A stretch of DNA of 64,000 nucleotides from Streptomyces sp. 1-11 (GTDB lineage: Bacteria; Actinomycetota; Actinomycetes; Streptomycetales; Streptomycetaceae). The stretch lies in NCBI RefSeq assembly GCF_007176755.1, contig NZ_BJTV01000004.1, positions 186,001 to 250,000 on the forward strand. The letters are read 5' to 3'. This document shows positions 25,432-34,306 of the stretch, one piece after another. A program made the translations under genes and the position numbers. Below the pieces are notes generated by a model. That model was not told where the DNA came from. It saw only the letters and a list, made by a program, of their open reading frames with translations, and searched no databases. How positions within the stretch are numbered: position 1 is the first letter of the stretch; every line of letters starts with the position of its first letter.

Positions 25432-27174
25432 TCAGGGCCTGGGCACGTTGCGCAGATTCGAGCGGGCCAACTGGACCATGCGGCCGACGCCGCCGTCCAG
25501 CACCATCTTCGAGGCGGACAGCGCGAACCCGGTGACCATGTCGGCGCTGATCTTCGGCGGGATGGACAGGGCGTTGGGGTCGGTGACGACGTCCACCAGC
25601 GCCGGCCCCTTGTGCCGGAAGGCGTCCTTGAGCGCCCCCGCGAGCTGCTTGGGCTTCTCCACCCGCACCCCGTAGGCGCCGCAGGCCCGGGCCACGGCGG
25701 CGAAGTCGGGGTTGGTGTTGGCGGTGCCGTACGAGGGCAGGCCCGCGACCAGCATCTCCAGCTCGACCATGCTGAGCGCGGAGTTGTTGAACAGCACCAC
25801 CTTGACCGGTAGGTCGTACTGCACGAGCGTGAGGAAGTCGCCCATCAGCATGGCGAACCCGCCGTCGCCGGACATGGAGACGACCTGCCGGCGCCGGTCG
25901 GTGAACTGGGCGCCGATCGCCATCGGCAGCGCGTTCGCCATCGAGCCGTGCGAGAAGGAACCGATGATCCGGCGGCGGCCGTTGGGCGAGACGTAGCGTG
26001 CGGCCCAGACGTTGCACATGCCGGTGTCGACCGTGAACACCGCGTCGTCGGAGGCGACTTCGTCGAGGACGGCGGCCACGTACTCCGGGTGGATGGGCAC
26101 GTGCTTTTCGACCTTGCGGGTGTAGGCCTTGACCACGCCCTCCAGCGCGTCGGCGTGCCGCTTGAGCATCCGGTCGAGGAAGCGCCGGTTCGTCTTCTCC
26201 CGCACCCGCGGGACGAGGCAGCGCAGCGTCTCGCGCACGTCGCCCCACACGGCGAGGTCCAGCCGGGAGCGGCGGCCGAGGACCTCCGGCCGTACGTCGA
26301 CCTGGGCGATCTTCACGTCGTCCGGCAGGAAGGCGTTGTACGGGAAGTCGGTGCCCAGCAGGATCAGCAGGTCGCACTCGTGGGTGGCCTCGTAGGCGGC
26401 CCCGTAGCCGAGCAGCCCGCTCATGCCGACGTCGAACGGGTTGTCGTACTGGATGAACTCCTTGCCCCTGAGGGCGTGTCCGACCGGGGCCTTGATCTTC
26501 TCGGCGAACCGCATCACCTCGGCGTGCGCGCCGGCCGTGCCCGCGCCGCAGAAGAGGGTGACCTTGCCGGCCGCGTCGATCATGTCCACGAGCCGGTCCA
26601 GCTCCGCGTCGCCGGGCCGGATCGTGGGCCGGGAGGTGACCAGCGCGCTCTCGGCGGCGCGTTCCGGGGCCGGCTCGTCGGCGATGTCACCGGGCAGCGA
26701 GACCACGCTCACGCCCCGCTGCCCGACGGCGTGCTGGATGGCGGTCTGCAGCAGCCGGGGCATCTGCCTGGCGTTGGAGATCAGCTCGCTGTAGTGGCTG
26801 CACTCCTGGAAGAGCCGGTCCGGATGGGTCTCCTGGAAGTAGCCGAGGCCGATCTCGCTGGAGGGGATGTGCGAGGCGAGGGCGAGCACCGGGGCCATGG
26901 AGCGGTGCGCGTCGTACAGGCCGTTGATGAGGTGCAGGTTGCCCGGGCCGCAGGAGCCGGCACAGGCCGCGAGACGGCCGGTGATCTGGGCCTCGGCACC
27001 GGCCGCGAAGGCGGCGGTCTCCTCGTGGCGCACGTGGATCCAGTCGATGGCGGAGTTGCGGCGCACGGCGTCCACGACCGGGTTGAGGCTGTCGCCGACC
27101 ACGCCGTACAGGTGGCGCACGCCGGCCCGGACGAGGATGTCGACGAACTGCTCGGCGACGTTCTGTTTGGCCAT
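25432..27174 (-). CDS. poxB: Pyruvate dehydrogenase (quinone), PoxB-like ThDP enzyme
   Basis: The 580-aa length matches PoxB (about 570). It converts pyruvate to acetate and CO2 and passes electrons to quinone at the membrane. Visible are catalytic Glu51 (RHEETAAFAAGAEA), LAACAGSCGPGNLHLINGLY, the ThDP/Mg motif from GDGGFAMLMGDF to FNN, and a C-terminal part without TM, as expected for a peripheral membrane enzyme. It starts at ATG 27174 and appears monocistronic. Acetolactate synthase is less likely because SHIPSSEIGLGYFQETHPDRLF is PoxB-like. Confidence 0.92.
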   Translation of the reverse strand: MAKQNVAEQFVDILVRAGVRHLYGVVGDSLNPVVDAVRRNSAIDWIHVRHEETAAFAAGAEAQITGRLAACAGSCGPGNLHLINGLYDAHRSMAPVLALASHIPSSEIGLGYFQETHPDRLFQECSHYSELISNARQMPRLLQTAIQHAVGQRGVSVVSLPGDIADEPAPERAAESALVTSRPTIRPGDAELDRLVDMIDAAGKVTLFCGAGTAGAHAEVMRFAEKIKAPVGHALRGKEFIQYDNPFDVGMSGLLGYGAAYEATHECDLLILLGTDFPYNAFLPDDVKIAQVDVRPEVLGRRSRLDLAVWGDVRETLRCLVPRVREKTNRRFLDRMLKRHADALEGVVKAYTRKVEKHVPIHPEYVAAVLDEVASDDAVFTVDTGMCNVWAARYVSPNGRRRIIGSFSHGSMANALPMAIGAQFTDRRRQVVSMSGDGGFAMLMGDFLTLVQYDLPVKVVLFNNSALSMVELEMLVAGLPSYGTANTNPDFAAVARACGAYGVRVEKPKQLAGALKDAFRHKGPALVDVVTDPNALSIPPKISADMVTGFALSASKMVLDGGVGRMVQLARSNLRNVPRP

Positions 27175-27252
27175 GGCTGTCGTCTGCCCCTTCGCTGTCC
27201 CTCGCTGTCCCGGGATGGGCCCTCCCGGTCCATCAAGTCACAGGAGCGGCCG

Positions 27253-28986
27253 TCACGCCTCCCACACGGCCGCCGCCGTACGGTCGTCGGCGTAACCCTT
27301 CACCCGTACCTGGGCGTCGGCGAGGAAAGCGGCGAGGCCGGGCGGCGTACGGCCGGACCAGCGGCGGGCGAGGTAGGCGCAGAGCGCGGGCTCGCCGCGC
27401 AGCGGTTCGGCGAGGCCGCCGGTCGCCATCACCAGCACATCACCCGGGCGGGCTACCGACGCGCGGAAGCGGAAGGGTTCGCGGGGCGGTTCGGGCGCGG
27501 GTTCGAACGGGCTCGGCGGGACCGGGATGCCGAAGTCCATGGTGAGCCGGTCGCCCTCGGGGGTCTCGGCGGGGGCCGAGCCGAAGCCGGCGACCGGGTC
27601 GCCGCCCGCGCCGCCGGCCGGCACGCCGGGCTCGATGTCCTGCCACTCGCCGCCGCGCAGCCGGAACAGTCCACCGGCGCCGGCGCCGAAGAACACCCGG
27701 GTACGGCAGTCCGGGTCGGCGGGCAGCAGCAGGCAGCGCAGCCCGGCGACGTACTCCTCCGGGTCGAGGCCCCGCTCGGCGGCGTCGGCCCGCAGTCTGC
27801 CGAGACCGCGCTCGGTCAGCCGTTGCAGACCGGACTTCAGGTCACCGCGCCGGGCGGCCCGGATGTCCTCGACGAGCCGCCCGTGACTGCGGCCGACGGC
27901 CCGGCCGATCAGCCGGCACGCCTCCGCGGCCGCCCGGTGCGCGTCCGGCGCCGCCCGTGCGCCGGTCGCCATGGCGACGAGCACCAGCGCCTGCTCGCCC
28001 GTGCCGAAGCGCGCGGTCAGCAGCGCGTCCCGGCGCGGCTCGCCCCGGTACCGCGCCGAGTCCCCGCGCAGCGACACCGCCCGCAGGGTGCAGGCCCCGT
28101 ACCGGGCGCCGTCCAGGGCGGTGTCGGCGACCTGTTCCGCCAGCTCCTCCGGATCGGCGAGGGGCAGCGCGGTGGGCTCGGGGTCGTAGGTGGGGGGACC
28201 GGAGCCGACGTGGTCGAGCGCGGAGGGAGGCAAGGGAACCGAGGGCGCCACGGGGGTGGCGGAGGCGGACGGGAACGCCGGGGGCGCGGGAGACACCGTC
28301 GGGGGCGGGGGAAGTACGCCCCGGGGCTGGGGAGATGCGGCCGAGGGCCCGGGGGGCGCTACTGGCGGCTGACCAGGTGCGGCCGAGGGCGCGGGCGGCA
28401 CCGCCGGGGGCTCAGGAGGTGCAGCCGAGGGCCCGGGAGGGACCGCCGGAGACTGGGGATGCGCTGCCGAGTACCGGGGTGGAGCGGCCGTGGGCACGGC
28501 AGGCACCGCCGGAGGCTCACCAGGTGCAGCCGAAGGCCCGGGAGGGACCGCCGGGGGCTCAGGAGGTGCAGCCGGGGGCTGGGGAGGCGCGGCCGGGGCC
28601 CCGGCAGACACCGCCGGAGGCTGAGGAGGTGCGGCCGGGGGCGTGGGAGGCACCGCCGGAGGTGCGTCCGGTGGGCCGGGAACGCGCTGGAACGGCACCG
28701 CGCGTTCCCCGGACGCCGCCGGACCCGGGGAGGCGCGCTCCACGGGCGGCCGGCCGGGCGGCGGCTGCTGGTGCGCCGGCGCGGCACCGGACCCCGCGCC
28801 CCCGCCGGGCTCACCGGGTGCGTCGCCACCGCCGGGCCGCTCCCCCACCGCGTTCCGCGCCGAGGTGAAGCGGTCGTCCAGGGAGTCCGGGGCCGGTGTG
28901 GGCCCCGTGTCCTCGGTGGAGTCGTCGTACAGCTCTCCCCACCAGTCGTCGTCGTGACGGGCGGGCCTGCCCCCCTGCTGGCTCAT
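27253..28986 (-). CDS. PP2C-like protein with Pro/Ala-rich linker, probable pseudophosphatase
   Basis: The 577-aa product starts at ATG 28986 (MSQQGGRPARHDDDWWG). An acidic N-terminus is followed by about 190 residues of Pro/Ala repeats (variants of APPEPPAVPPGPS). The C-terminal 290 residues look like a PP2C fold: RGDSARYRGEPRRDALL, then VLVAMATGA and late GDVLVMATGGLAEPL. In active PP2Cs these last two positions carry metal-binding Asp (ADG, ATDG); here both are Thr or Gly. It is therefore likely inactive and may bind rather than dephosphorylate a partner. No TM is seen. Confidence 0.7.
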   Translation of the reverse strand: MSQQGGRPARHDDDWWGELYDDSTEDTGPTPAPDSLDDRFTSARNAVGERPGGGDAPGEPGGGAGSGAAPAHQQPPPGRPPVERASPGPAASGERAVPFQRVPGPPDAPPAVPPTPPAAPPQPPAVSAGAPAAPPQPPAAPPEPPAVPPGPSAAPGEPPAVPAVPTAAPPRYSAAHPQSPAVPPGPSAAPPEPPAVPPAPSAAPGQPPVAPPGPSAASPQPRGVLPPPPTVSPAPPAFPSASATPVAPSVPLPPSALDHVGSGPPTYDPEPTALPLADPEELAEQVADTALDGARYGACTLRAVSLRGDSARYRGEPRRDALLTARFGTGEQALVLVAMATGARAAPDAHRAAAEACRLIGRAVGRSHGRLVEDIRAARRGDLKSGLQRLTERGLGRLRADAAERGLDPEEYVAGLRCLLLPADPDCRTRVFFGAGAGGLFRLRGGEWQDIEPGVPAGGAGGDPVAGFGSAPAETPEGDRLTMDFGIPVPPSPFEPAPEPPREPFRFRASVARPGDVLVMATGGLAEPLRGEPALCAYLARRWSGRTPPGLAAFLADAQVRVKGYADDRTAAAVWEA

Positions 28987-29391
28987 GTTCCTGATTGTCC
29001 ACCGCACGGGGGCCGTGGAAACGGGGCATCGGAAAATTCCGGCGCCGCTGTCGGCCGTGGCACGGCGCGCGCCTGTGCGAGCCCCAACCGCCGTACGGGG
29101 ACGGCATGATGGCCGCCGGGCGATCCCACCCCCCACGGGAGGACCGCCCGGCGACGTCTGGTGACCGGTGCCACGCCGGACGAGTGGCCGGATCCGGCCG
29201 GATCATGCCTGGACTCCTGGGGCGCGGCTGTGCGCCCCGGGCCCGGCCGGGTGTCCTCCGGTGCAGCTCAGCCTGGCAGAGTGGCCACCGGTACGGCGAT
29301 GATGTGCGGCGGCGGGTTTGCGCCGTGGCCGGTTCCCGCCACCAAGCGCACGCGTGGACGGCTTGTTCTCAGGAAAGGGGAACGCGGCTCG
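28987..29391. promoter_or_regulatory. Divergent intergenic region between PP2C-like and LuxR-type genes
   Basis: This 405-nt gap should hold both promoters. A dyad CGCCGGGCG (29114-29122) / CGCCCGGCG (29145-29153) with a 22-nt spacer is present. The reading frame of the downstream gene stays open through part of the gap, but no RBS or conserved-looking sequence supports extension. Confidence 0.35.
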
Positions 29392-30381
29392 ATGCTGGCA
29401 GCGATAGGCCTGGACGAGACCCACGAGTCGGCGTACCGGGCGCTGGTGTCCGTGGGCGCCGCCGAGGTGGCCGATCTGGCGCGGCGGCTGTCGCTGGCCG
29501 AGCCGGACACCGAGCGCGCGCTGCGCCGGCTGGAGCGGCACGGCCTGGCGGCCCAGTCCCCGGCGCGGCCGGGCCGCTGGGTGGCGGCGCCGCCCGGGGT
29601 GGCGCTCGGCGCGCTGCTGACGCAGCGGCGGCACGAGCTGGAGAAGGCCGAGCTGGCGGCGGCGCTGCTGGCCGAGGAGTACCGGGTCACGGCTGCCGAG
29701 CCGGAGGTGCACGACCTGGTGGAGGTGGTGACCGGCGCCTCGGCGGTGGCGCAGCGCTTCCTGCAGATGCAGCTCGGCGCCACCGAGGAGGTGTGCGCGC
29801 TGGTCACCGGCAAGCCGATGGTGGTCTCCGGGATGGAGAACGACGCGGAGGAGCAGGCGGCCGGGCGCGGGGTCCGCTACCGGGTGGTGGTGGAGCGCTC
29901 GGTGCTGGACTCGCCGCACGGGCTGACCGAGCTGACGGCGGCGCTGGGCCGGAACGAGCGGGTGCGCGTGGTGGACCGGGTGCCGACGAAGCTGGTCATC
30001 GCCGACCGGTCGCTCGCCATGGTGCCGCTCACCACGAGGACGGTGGAGCCGGCCGCGCTGGTGGTGCACGCGAGCGGGCTGCTGGAGCTGTTGGCGGGCC
30101 TTTTCGAGTCGGTGTGGCGGGAGGCGCTGCCGCTCCGGCTGGGCGCCCAGGGAGTGTCCGAGCAGTTGCCGGACGGGCCGGATTCGACCGACCTGGAGGT
30201 GCTGTCGCTGCTGCTGGCCGGGCTGACCGACGCGAGCGTGGCCAAGCAGCTCGACCTGGGCCTGCGGACCGTGCAGCGCCGGGTGAAGCGGCTGATGGAG
30301 CTGGCGGGGGTGACGACCCGGCTGCAACTGGGCTGGCACGCCTACGAGCGGGGCTGGGTGTCCCGCGAGGATTCCCGCTGA
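29392..30381 (+). CDS. LuxR-type regulator with N-terminal TrmB-like HTH
   Basis: The 329-aa product starts at ATG 29392 (MLAAIGLDETHESAYRALV). The N-terminal 70 residues form a TrmB-like winged helix (LARRLSLAEPDTERALRRLERHGLA). A PLD-like middle region follows (VTGKPMVVSGMEN; LVIADRSLAMVPL). The C-terminal HTH is LuxR type (LEVLSLLLAGLTDASVAKQL, GLRTVQRRVKRLM). This TrmB-LuxR layout is common in Streptomyces. A plausible RBS (GGAAAGGGG) is slightly far from the ATG. No regulated target is obvious. Confidence 0.85.
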   Translation: MLAAIGLDETHESAYRALVSVGAAEVADLARRLSLAEPDTERALRRLERHGLAAQSPARPGRWVAAPPGVALGALLTQRRHELEKAELAAALLAEEYRVTAAEPEVHDLVEVVTGASAVAQRFLQMQLGATEEVCALVTGKPMVVSGMENDAEEQAAGRGVRYRVVVERSVLDSPHGLTELTAALGRNERVRVVDRVPTKLVIADRSLAMVPLTTRTVEPAALVVHASGLLELLAGLFESVWREALPLRLGAQGVSEQLPDGPDSTDLEVLSLLLAGLTDASVAKQLDLGLRTVQRRVKRLMELAGVTTRLQLGWHAYERGWVSREDSR

Positions 30382-30434
30382 CCTGCGGCTTCCCCTGACC
30401 TGCGGCTTCTTCGCTCCTCGGGCAGGCTGGGCGG

Positions 30435-30917
30435 ATGGGAGCGTGGGAACTCCTGCTGGTCGGCGTGGTGATCGCGCTGGGCCTGGGCGGAGTGCTGGTG
30501 CCCGGGGCGCCCGGGTCCTGGCTGGTGTGGGCGGCGGTGCTGTGGTGGGCGCTGAAGGACCCGCGTCCGGTGGCCTGGGCGGTGCTGGTCGGCGCGTCCG
30601 GGGTGCTGATGCTGTCCCTGGTGGTGCGCTGGGCGCTGCCCCCGCGCCGGCTGCGGGCGGGCGGCGCCACGCCCGGTATGGCCGGGTACGCCGGGACGGG
30701 CGCCGTCGTCGGGTTCGTGCTGCTTCCGGTGCTCGGCGCGCTGCCGGGTTTCCTGGCCGGCGTCTACCTGCACGAGCGGCGGCGGCTGGGCGGGCACGGC
30801 GAGGCGGTGTCGGCTCTGCGCACGGCCATGCGGTCGGGCGGTTCCAGCGTGTTCGCCGAACTGTTCGCCTGTCTGCTGATCGCGGGCGCCTGGCTGGGCG
30901 CGGTGGTGTGGGGCTGA
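30435..30917 (+). CDS. DUF456 membrane protein
   Basis: The 160-aa protein has four hydrophobic segments. The conserved DUF456 pattern is visible as GLGGVLVPGAPGSWLVWAAV at the N-terminus and GAVVGFVLLPVLGALPGFLAGVYLHE later, followed by a TM ending at the C-terminus. Function is unknown. A 17-bp tandem duplication (30378-30411) sits over the previous stop. Its stop is only four bases from the convergent SGNH hydrolase stop. Confidence 0.82.
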   Translation: MGAWELLLVGVVIALGLGGVLVPGAPGSWLVWAAVLWWALKDPRPVAWAVLVGASGVLMLSLVVRWALPPRRLRAGGATPGMAGYAGTGAVVGFVLLPVLGALPGFLAGVYLHERRRLGGHGEAVSALRTAMRSGGSSVFAELFACLLIAGAWLGAVVWG

Positions 30918-30921
30918 ACTG

Positions 30922-32097
30922 TCAGCGGGCGAGGACCGCGGCGACGGTGTCGGCGATCGCGCGCATGCCCGCGTCGTTGAAGTGCAGGTGGTCCCCGGGG
31001 TCGTAGCCGGGCCTGATGCGCTCGGGGCGGGCCGGGTCGCGTACGGCGGCGTCGGCGTCGGCGACGGCGTCGAAGGCGCCGCCGGTGCGGATGAACGCGT
31101 TGACCTTCCGGCGTACGGCCTCACCGGCGGCCGTGTACGCGGTGTACCCGGCGTACGGCGTGAGGGTGACGCCGACGACCCGGATGCCGCGGGCGTGGGC
31201 GCGGGCGACGAGGGCGCGGTAGGCGTCGGCGAAGGCGGCCGGGTCGTCCGCGACCGGGGTGCCCTTGATGTCGTTGATGCCCTCCAGCACGACCAGGGTC
31301 CGTGCCCCGGCCCGGTCCAGGGCGTCGGCGTCCAGCCGGGCCAGGGCGCTCGGCCCGGTGCCGTCGCGCAGCAGGCGGTTGCCGGCGACACCGGCGTTGA
31401 GGACGCCGAGCCGGGTCAGCCGCCCGGCGAGCCGGTCCGGCCAGCGGTGGTTGGCGCCGGGGGTGGAGCCGTTGCCGTCGGTGAGCGAGTCGCCGAACGC
31501 CACGACGCTGCCCTCGGCGGTGCCGAGGACGTCGACGCCGGTGACGTAGTACCAGGAGCTGGTGGCCCGGGTGTAGGCGGCGCCGGTCTCGTCGGCCGCG
31601 TGGCCGGTGCCGACGGGGGCCAGGTAGCTGGTCTGCAGGGCGGTGCGGTGGAACGTCGCGGGGCCGGAACCGTCCGGCGTGAGGACGGTGACCAGCAGAT
31701 CGGCGGCGGCCGGCACGGCCAGCGGGACGGGGTCGGTCAGCAGGTCCCGGCCGGGCGGGACGGTGGCCGTCGGCGCGCCCTGGAAGGTCGCGGTGCGCAG
31801 GGTACCCGGCACGGCGTCCGCACCGGCGCCCCGCCGCAGCGCCACCGTGACCGCGCCGAGCCGCAGCGGCGCGGTGCCCAGCCGGTTGCTGAGCCGGACC
31901 CGCACGGCGCCGCCGCCGACGCTCAGGTGGACGACGTTGCGGAAGGCGGCGCCGCGCAGCGCGGCGGCGGTACCGGAGGGCGCCGCCTCCCAACTGCCGG
32001 TCCAGCGGGGCGCGGTGGTTTCCGCGACCGCCTTCGCCGCCGTACCCGGCACCGACGCGAGCAACAGCGCCGCGAGCACCCGCCCGGCCTTGACCAT
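30922..32097 (-). CDS. Secreted SGNH/GDSL hydrolase
   Basis: The 391-aa product starts at ATG 32097 (MVKAGRVLAALLLASVPG), a standard Sec signal peptide cut near AKAVA. An N-terminal beta-rich domain of about 170 residues precedes the hydrolase. SGNH motifs are FGDSLTDG (nucleophile Ser), a Gly in NAGVAGNRLL, EGINDIKG (Asn) and DHLHFNDAGM (Asp and His). This matches extracellular esterases or lipases acting on acyl esters. It is probably monocistronic; the 154-nt gap upstream holds its promoter. Confidence 0.88.
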   Translation of the reverse strand: MVKAGRVLAALLLASVPGTAAKAVAETTAPRWTGSWEAAPSGTAAALRGAAFRNVVHLSVGGGAVRVRLSNRLGTAPLRLGAVTVALRRGAGADAVPGTLRTATFQGAPTATVPPGRDLLTDPVPLAVPAAADLLVTVLTPDGSGPATFHRTALQTSYLAPVGTGHAADETGAAYTRATSSWYYVTGVDVLGTAEGSVVAFGDSLTDGNGSTPGANHRWPDRLAGRLTRLGVLNAGVAGNRLLRDGTGPSALARLDADALDRAGARTLVVLEGINDIKGTPVADDPAAFADAYRALVARAHARGIRVVGVTLTPYAGYTAYTAAGEAVRRKVNAFIRTGGAFDAVADADAAVRDPARPERIRPGYDPGDHLHFNDAGMRAIADTVAAVLAR

Positions 32098-32251
32098 GTA
32101 CCGCCCGCCCTTCCCGTGAACCGTCGCAGGCGACCGTGCCACAGGGCGGGCGCGCGGGCCCGGAACGTCACCGAGAGTCCACCCGCTCGGCCCAGGGCGG
32201 TGGCCGGATCCGGGGGCGGGGCGTCCCGGCCGGGGTCCGCCGGCCGTACCG

Positions 32252-32776
32252 CTACCCGGTCACCGCGCCGGTGCCGCCGGCGGTGTCCGGCAGGGCGTTC
32301 TCCAGGTCCAGCAGCCAGAGTTTGCGGTCGAGGCCGCCCGCGTAGCCGGTCAGGGCGCCGGTCGCGCCGATGACGCGGTGGCAGGGGCGGAGGATGAGCA
32401 GGGGGTTGGCGCCGATGGCGCCGCCGACCGCGCGTACGGCGGCGCGGGGCGCGCCGATCCGGGCGGCGATCTCGCCGTAGGTGGTGGTGGCGCCGTACGG
32501 CACGGTGTCGAGGGCGTCCCACACCCGTTGCCGGAACTCGGTGCCGTGGGCGCGCAGGGGCAGCCGGAACTCCTTCAGTTCGGCGGCGAAGTAGGCGGCC
32601 AGCTGGTCCCGGGCGGCCCGGAACGGCCCCGGGTCCTGTCGCCAGCCGGGCTCGACGGCCCGGCCGCCCTTCTGGCCGGGCACGGACAGCGAGGTGAGGG
32701 CGCCGTCCGGGCCGGCGGTGAGCAGCAGCCGTCCGACCGGGGCGTCCACGGTCGTCCAGTAGGTCAGGTCCGTCAC
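32252..32776 (-). CDS. ogt: Methylated-DNA--[protein]-cysteine S-methyltransferase
   Basis: The 174-aa protein carries the acceptor Cys132 in the family motif PCHRVIG and the recognition helix region FRQRVWDALDTVPYGATTTYGEIA. It transfers methyl from O6-methylguanine to itself and is used once. GTG 32776 overlaps the Ada-AlkA stop by GTGA, so the two are translationally coupled in one repair operon. Confidence 0.93.
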   Translation of the reverse strand: MTDLTYWTTVDAPVGRLLLTAGPDGALTSLSVPGQKGGRAVEPGWRQDPGPFRAARDQLAAYFAAELKEFRLPLRAHGTEFRQRVWDALDTVPYGATTTYGEIAARIGAPRAAVRAVGGAIGANPLLILRPCHRVIGATGALTGYAGGLDRKLWLLDLENALPDTAGGTGAVTG

Positions 32777-34167
32777 GGGTTCAACTCTCCTGAGGTGCGC
32801 AGGTGCTGGAGGGCGTACGACCGCCAGGGCCGCCACGCGTCGGGGGTGTCGAGGCCGGGCGGGGCCACGTCGGGGTCGGCGAGGGCGCGGACCCGGAGGG
32901 TGGCGGCGACGGCCGGGTCCATGCCGGGCAGCGCGAGCAGCGCCCGGTGGGCCTCGTCCCGGTCGGCGCCCGGGTCGAGCCGTACGGTGCCGTCGGCGAG
33001 GGCGGCGGCCAGCGCGCCGAGCGGGCCGCCGGGCTCGGGCCCGGCGAGCGCCCCGGGCTCCGGGAAGAGGTGGGTGAGGCTGCCGCAGGGCGCGTCGAGC
33101 GCCTTGCCGTACCGCTGGACCAGCCCCGCGGCCCCGGCCACTGCGACGAGGGCGCGCGCGGCGGGCTCCAGGGGGTCGACGGCGCCGGGCGAACGGAGGC
33201 CGGGCCGGGCGGCGACCAGCGGGGCGAGCCGGGGATCGGCCGAGAGCCGCTCGTCGACCGCGTACGGGTCGGCGTCGAGGTCGAACAGCCGGCGCAGCCG
33301 CTGCACGGCGGTGGTCAGGTCCCGGGGGTCGGTGAGGTGCAGCCGCGCCTGGAGCCAGCCGCCCGGGTGCCGGCCGCCGCCCGGCTTCGGGGCACGGGCC
33401 CGCTCCTCGACGGCGGCGATCCCGGTGCCGTGGGGCAGCCGCAGGGTGCGCCGGTAGGTACGGCGGCCCAGGGCGCCGGTGACCTCCTCGACGCCCGGTA
33501 CGGCCTCGCGCGCGAGCTGGTCGAAGACGGCGGCGCGCTGGTAGGGGCCGCGGTGGGCGAGCCGCAGCGGGACACCCGCGTCCGCGGTGGCCCGGCGGGC
33601 GCCGCGGCCCCGCGGCGCGGCGGCCCGCACCCCGGTCGGCGTGGCGTCGTAGACCTGGCGGATGGTGTCGTTGAACTGCCGCACGCTGGCGAACCCGGCC
33701 GCGAACGCGATCTCGGTGACCGGCAGGTCGGTGGTCCGCAGCAGCGTGCGGGCGCTGTGCGCCCGCTGGGCGCGGGCGAGCGCCACGGGTCCTGCGCCGA
33801 GTTCGGCGGTGAGCTGCCGCTGCACCTGCCGGGCGCTGTAGCCGAGCCGGGCGGCCAGTCCGGCGACGCCCTCACGGTCCACGACGCCGTCCCCGATCAG
33901 CCGCATGGCCCGGCCGACCACGTCGGCGCGGACGTTCCACTCGGCCGATCCCGGCACCGCGTCCGGCCGGCAGCGCCGGCAGGCCCGGAAGCCGGAACCC
34001 TGCGCCGCGGCGGCCGTGCGGAAGAACCGCACGTTGGACCGCTTGGGGGTGACCGCCGGGCAGCTCGGCCGGCAGTAGATGCCGGTGGTCACGACGGCGA
34101 AGAAGAACGCGCCGTCGAACCGCCCGTCCCGGCTGCGCACCGCCTCGTACCTGCTGTCATCGTCCAT
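32773..34167 (-). CDS. Ada-AlkA fusion: methyl-sensing regulator with 3-methyladenine glycosylase-like domain
   Basis: The 464-aa product starts at ATG 34167 (a GTG sits one codon upstream). The Ada zinc site is complete: C32, C36, C63, C66, spaced as in Ada, where the first Cys accepts methyl from phosphotriesters. An AraC-type HTH follows (ADVVGRAMRLIGDG, ITEIAFAAGFASVRQFNDTIRQVY-like). The last 280 residues are AlkA-like. Near the catalytic site the sequence LPGMDPAVAATLRVRALADPDV is followed at once by APPGLDTPDAWRPW, so the segment that normally carries the catalytic Asp appears shortened. Glycosylase activity is therefore uncertain. Confidence 0.85.
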   Translation of the reverse strand: MDDDSRYEAVRSRDGRFDGAFFFAVVTTGIYCRPSCPAVTPKRSNVRFFRTAAAAQGSGFRACRRCRPDAVPGSAEWNVRADVVGRAMRLIGDGVVDREGVAGLAARLGYSARQVQRQLTAELGAGPVALARAQRAHSARTLLRTTDLPVTEIAFAAGFASVRQFNDTIRQVYDATPTGVRAAAPRGRGARRATADAGVPLRLAHRGPYQRAAVFDQLAREAVPGVEEVTGALGRRTYRRTLRLPHGTGIAAVEERARAPKPGGGRHPGGWLQARLHLTDPRDLTTAVQRLRRLFDLDADPYAVDERLSADPRLAPLVAARPGLRSPGAVDPLEPAARALVAVAGAAGLVQRYGKALDAPCGSLTHLFPEPGALAGPEPGGPLGALAAALADGTVRLDPGADRDEAHRALLALPGMDPAVAATLRVRALADPDVAPPGLDTPDAWRPWRSYALQHLRTSGELNP

Positions 34168-34306
34168 CACGTGTTCCAGTGTGGCCCGCCCCCGCGGGGG
34201 CGGGCTGGCGGAAATCGGACACGCAGATGGGCGGCGGCAGCGGACCGGCGGGCGGCCGCCGGGACGCGTTCCGGTCGGGACGGTCTTCGGACGGTTCCGG
34301 CAGCCG

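Noticed and set aside
30378..30411. 17-bp tandem duplication over the LuxR-type gene stop
   Set aside because: Short and imperfect (15 of 17) and best explained by local slippage; no functional meaning is evident.
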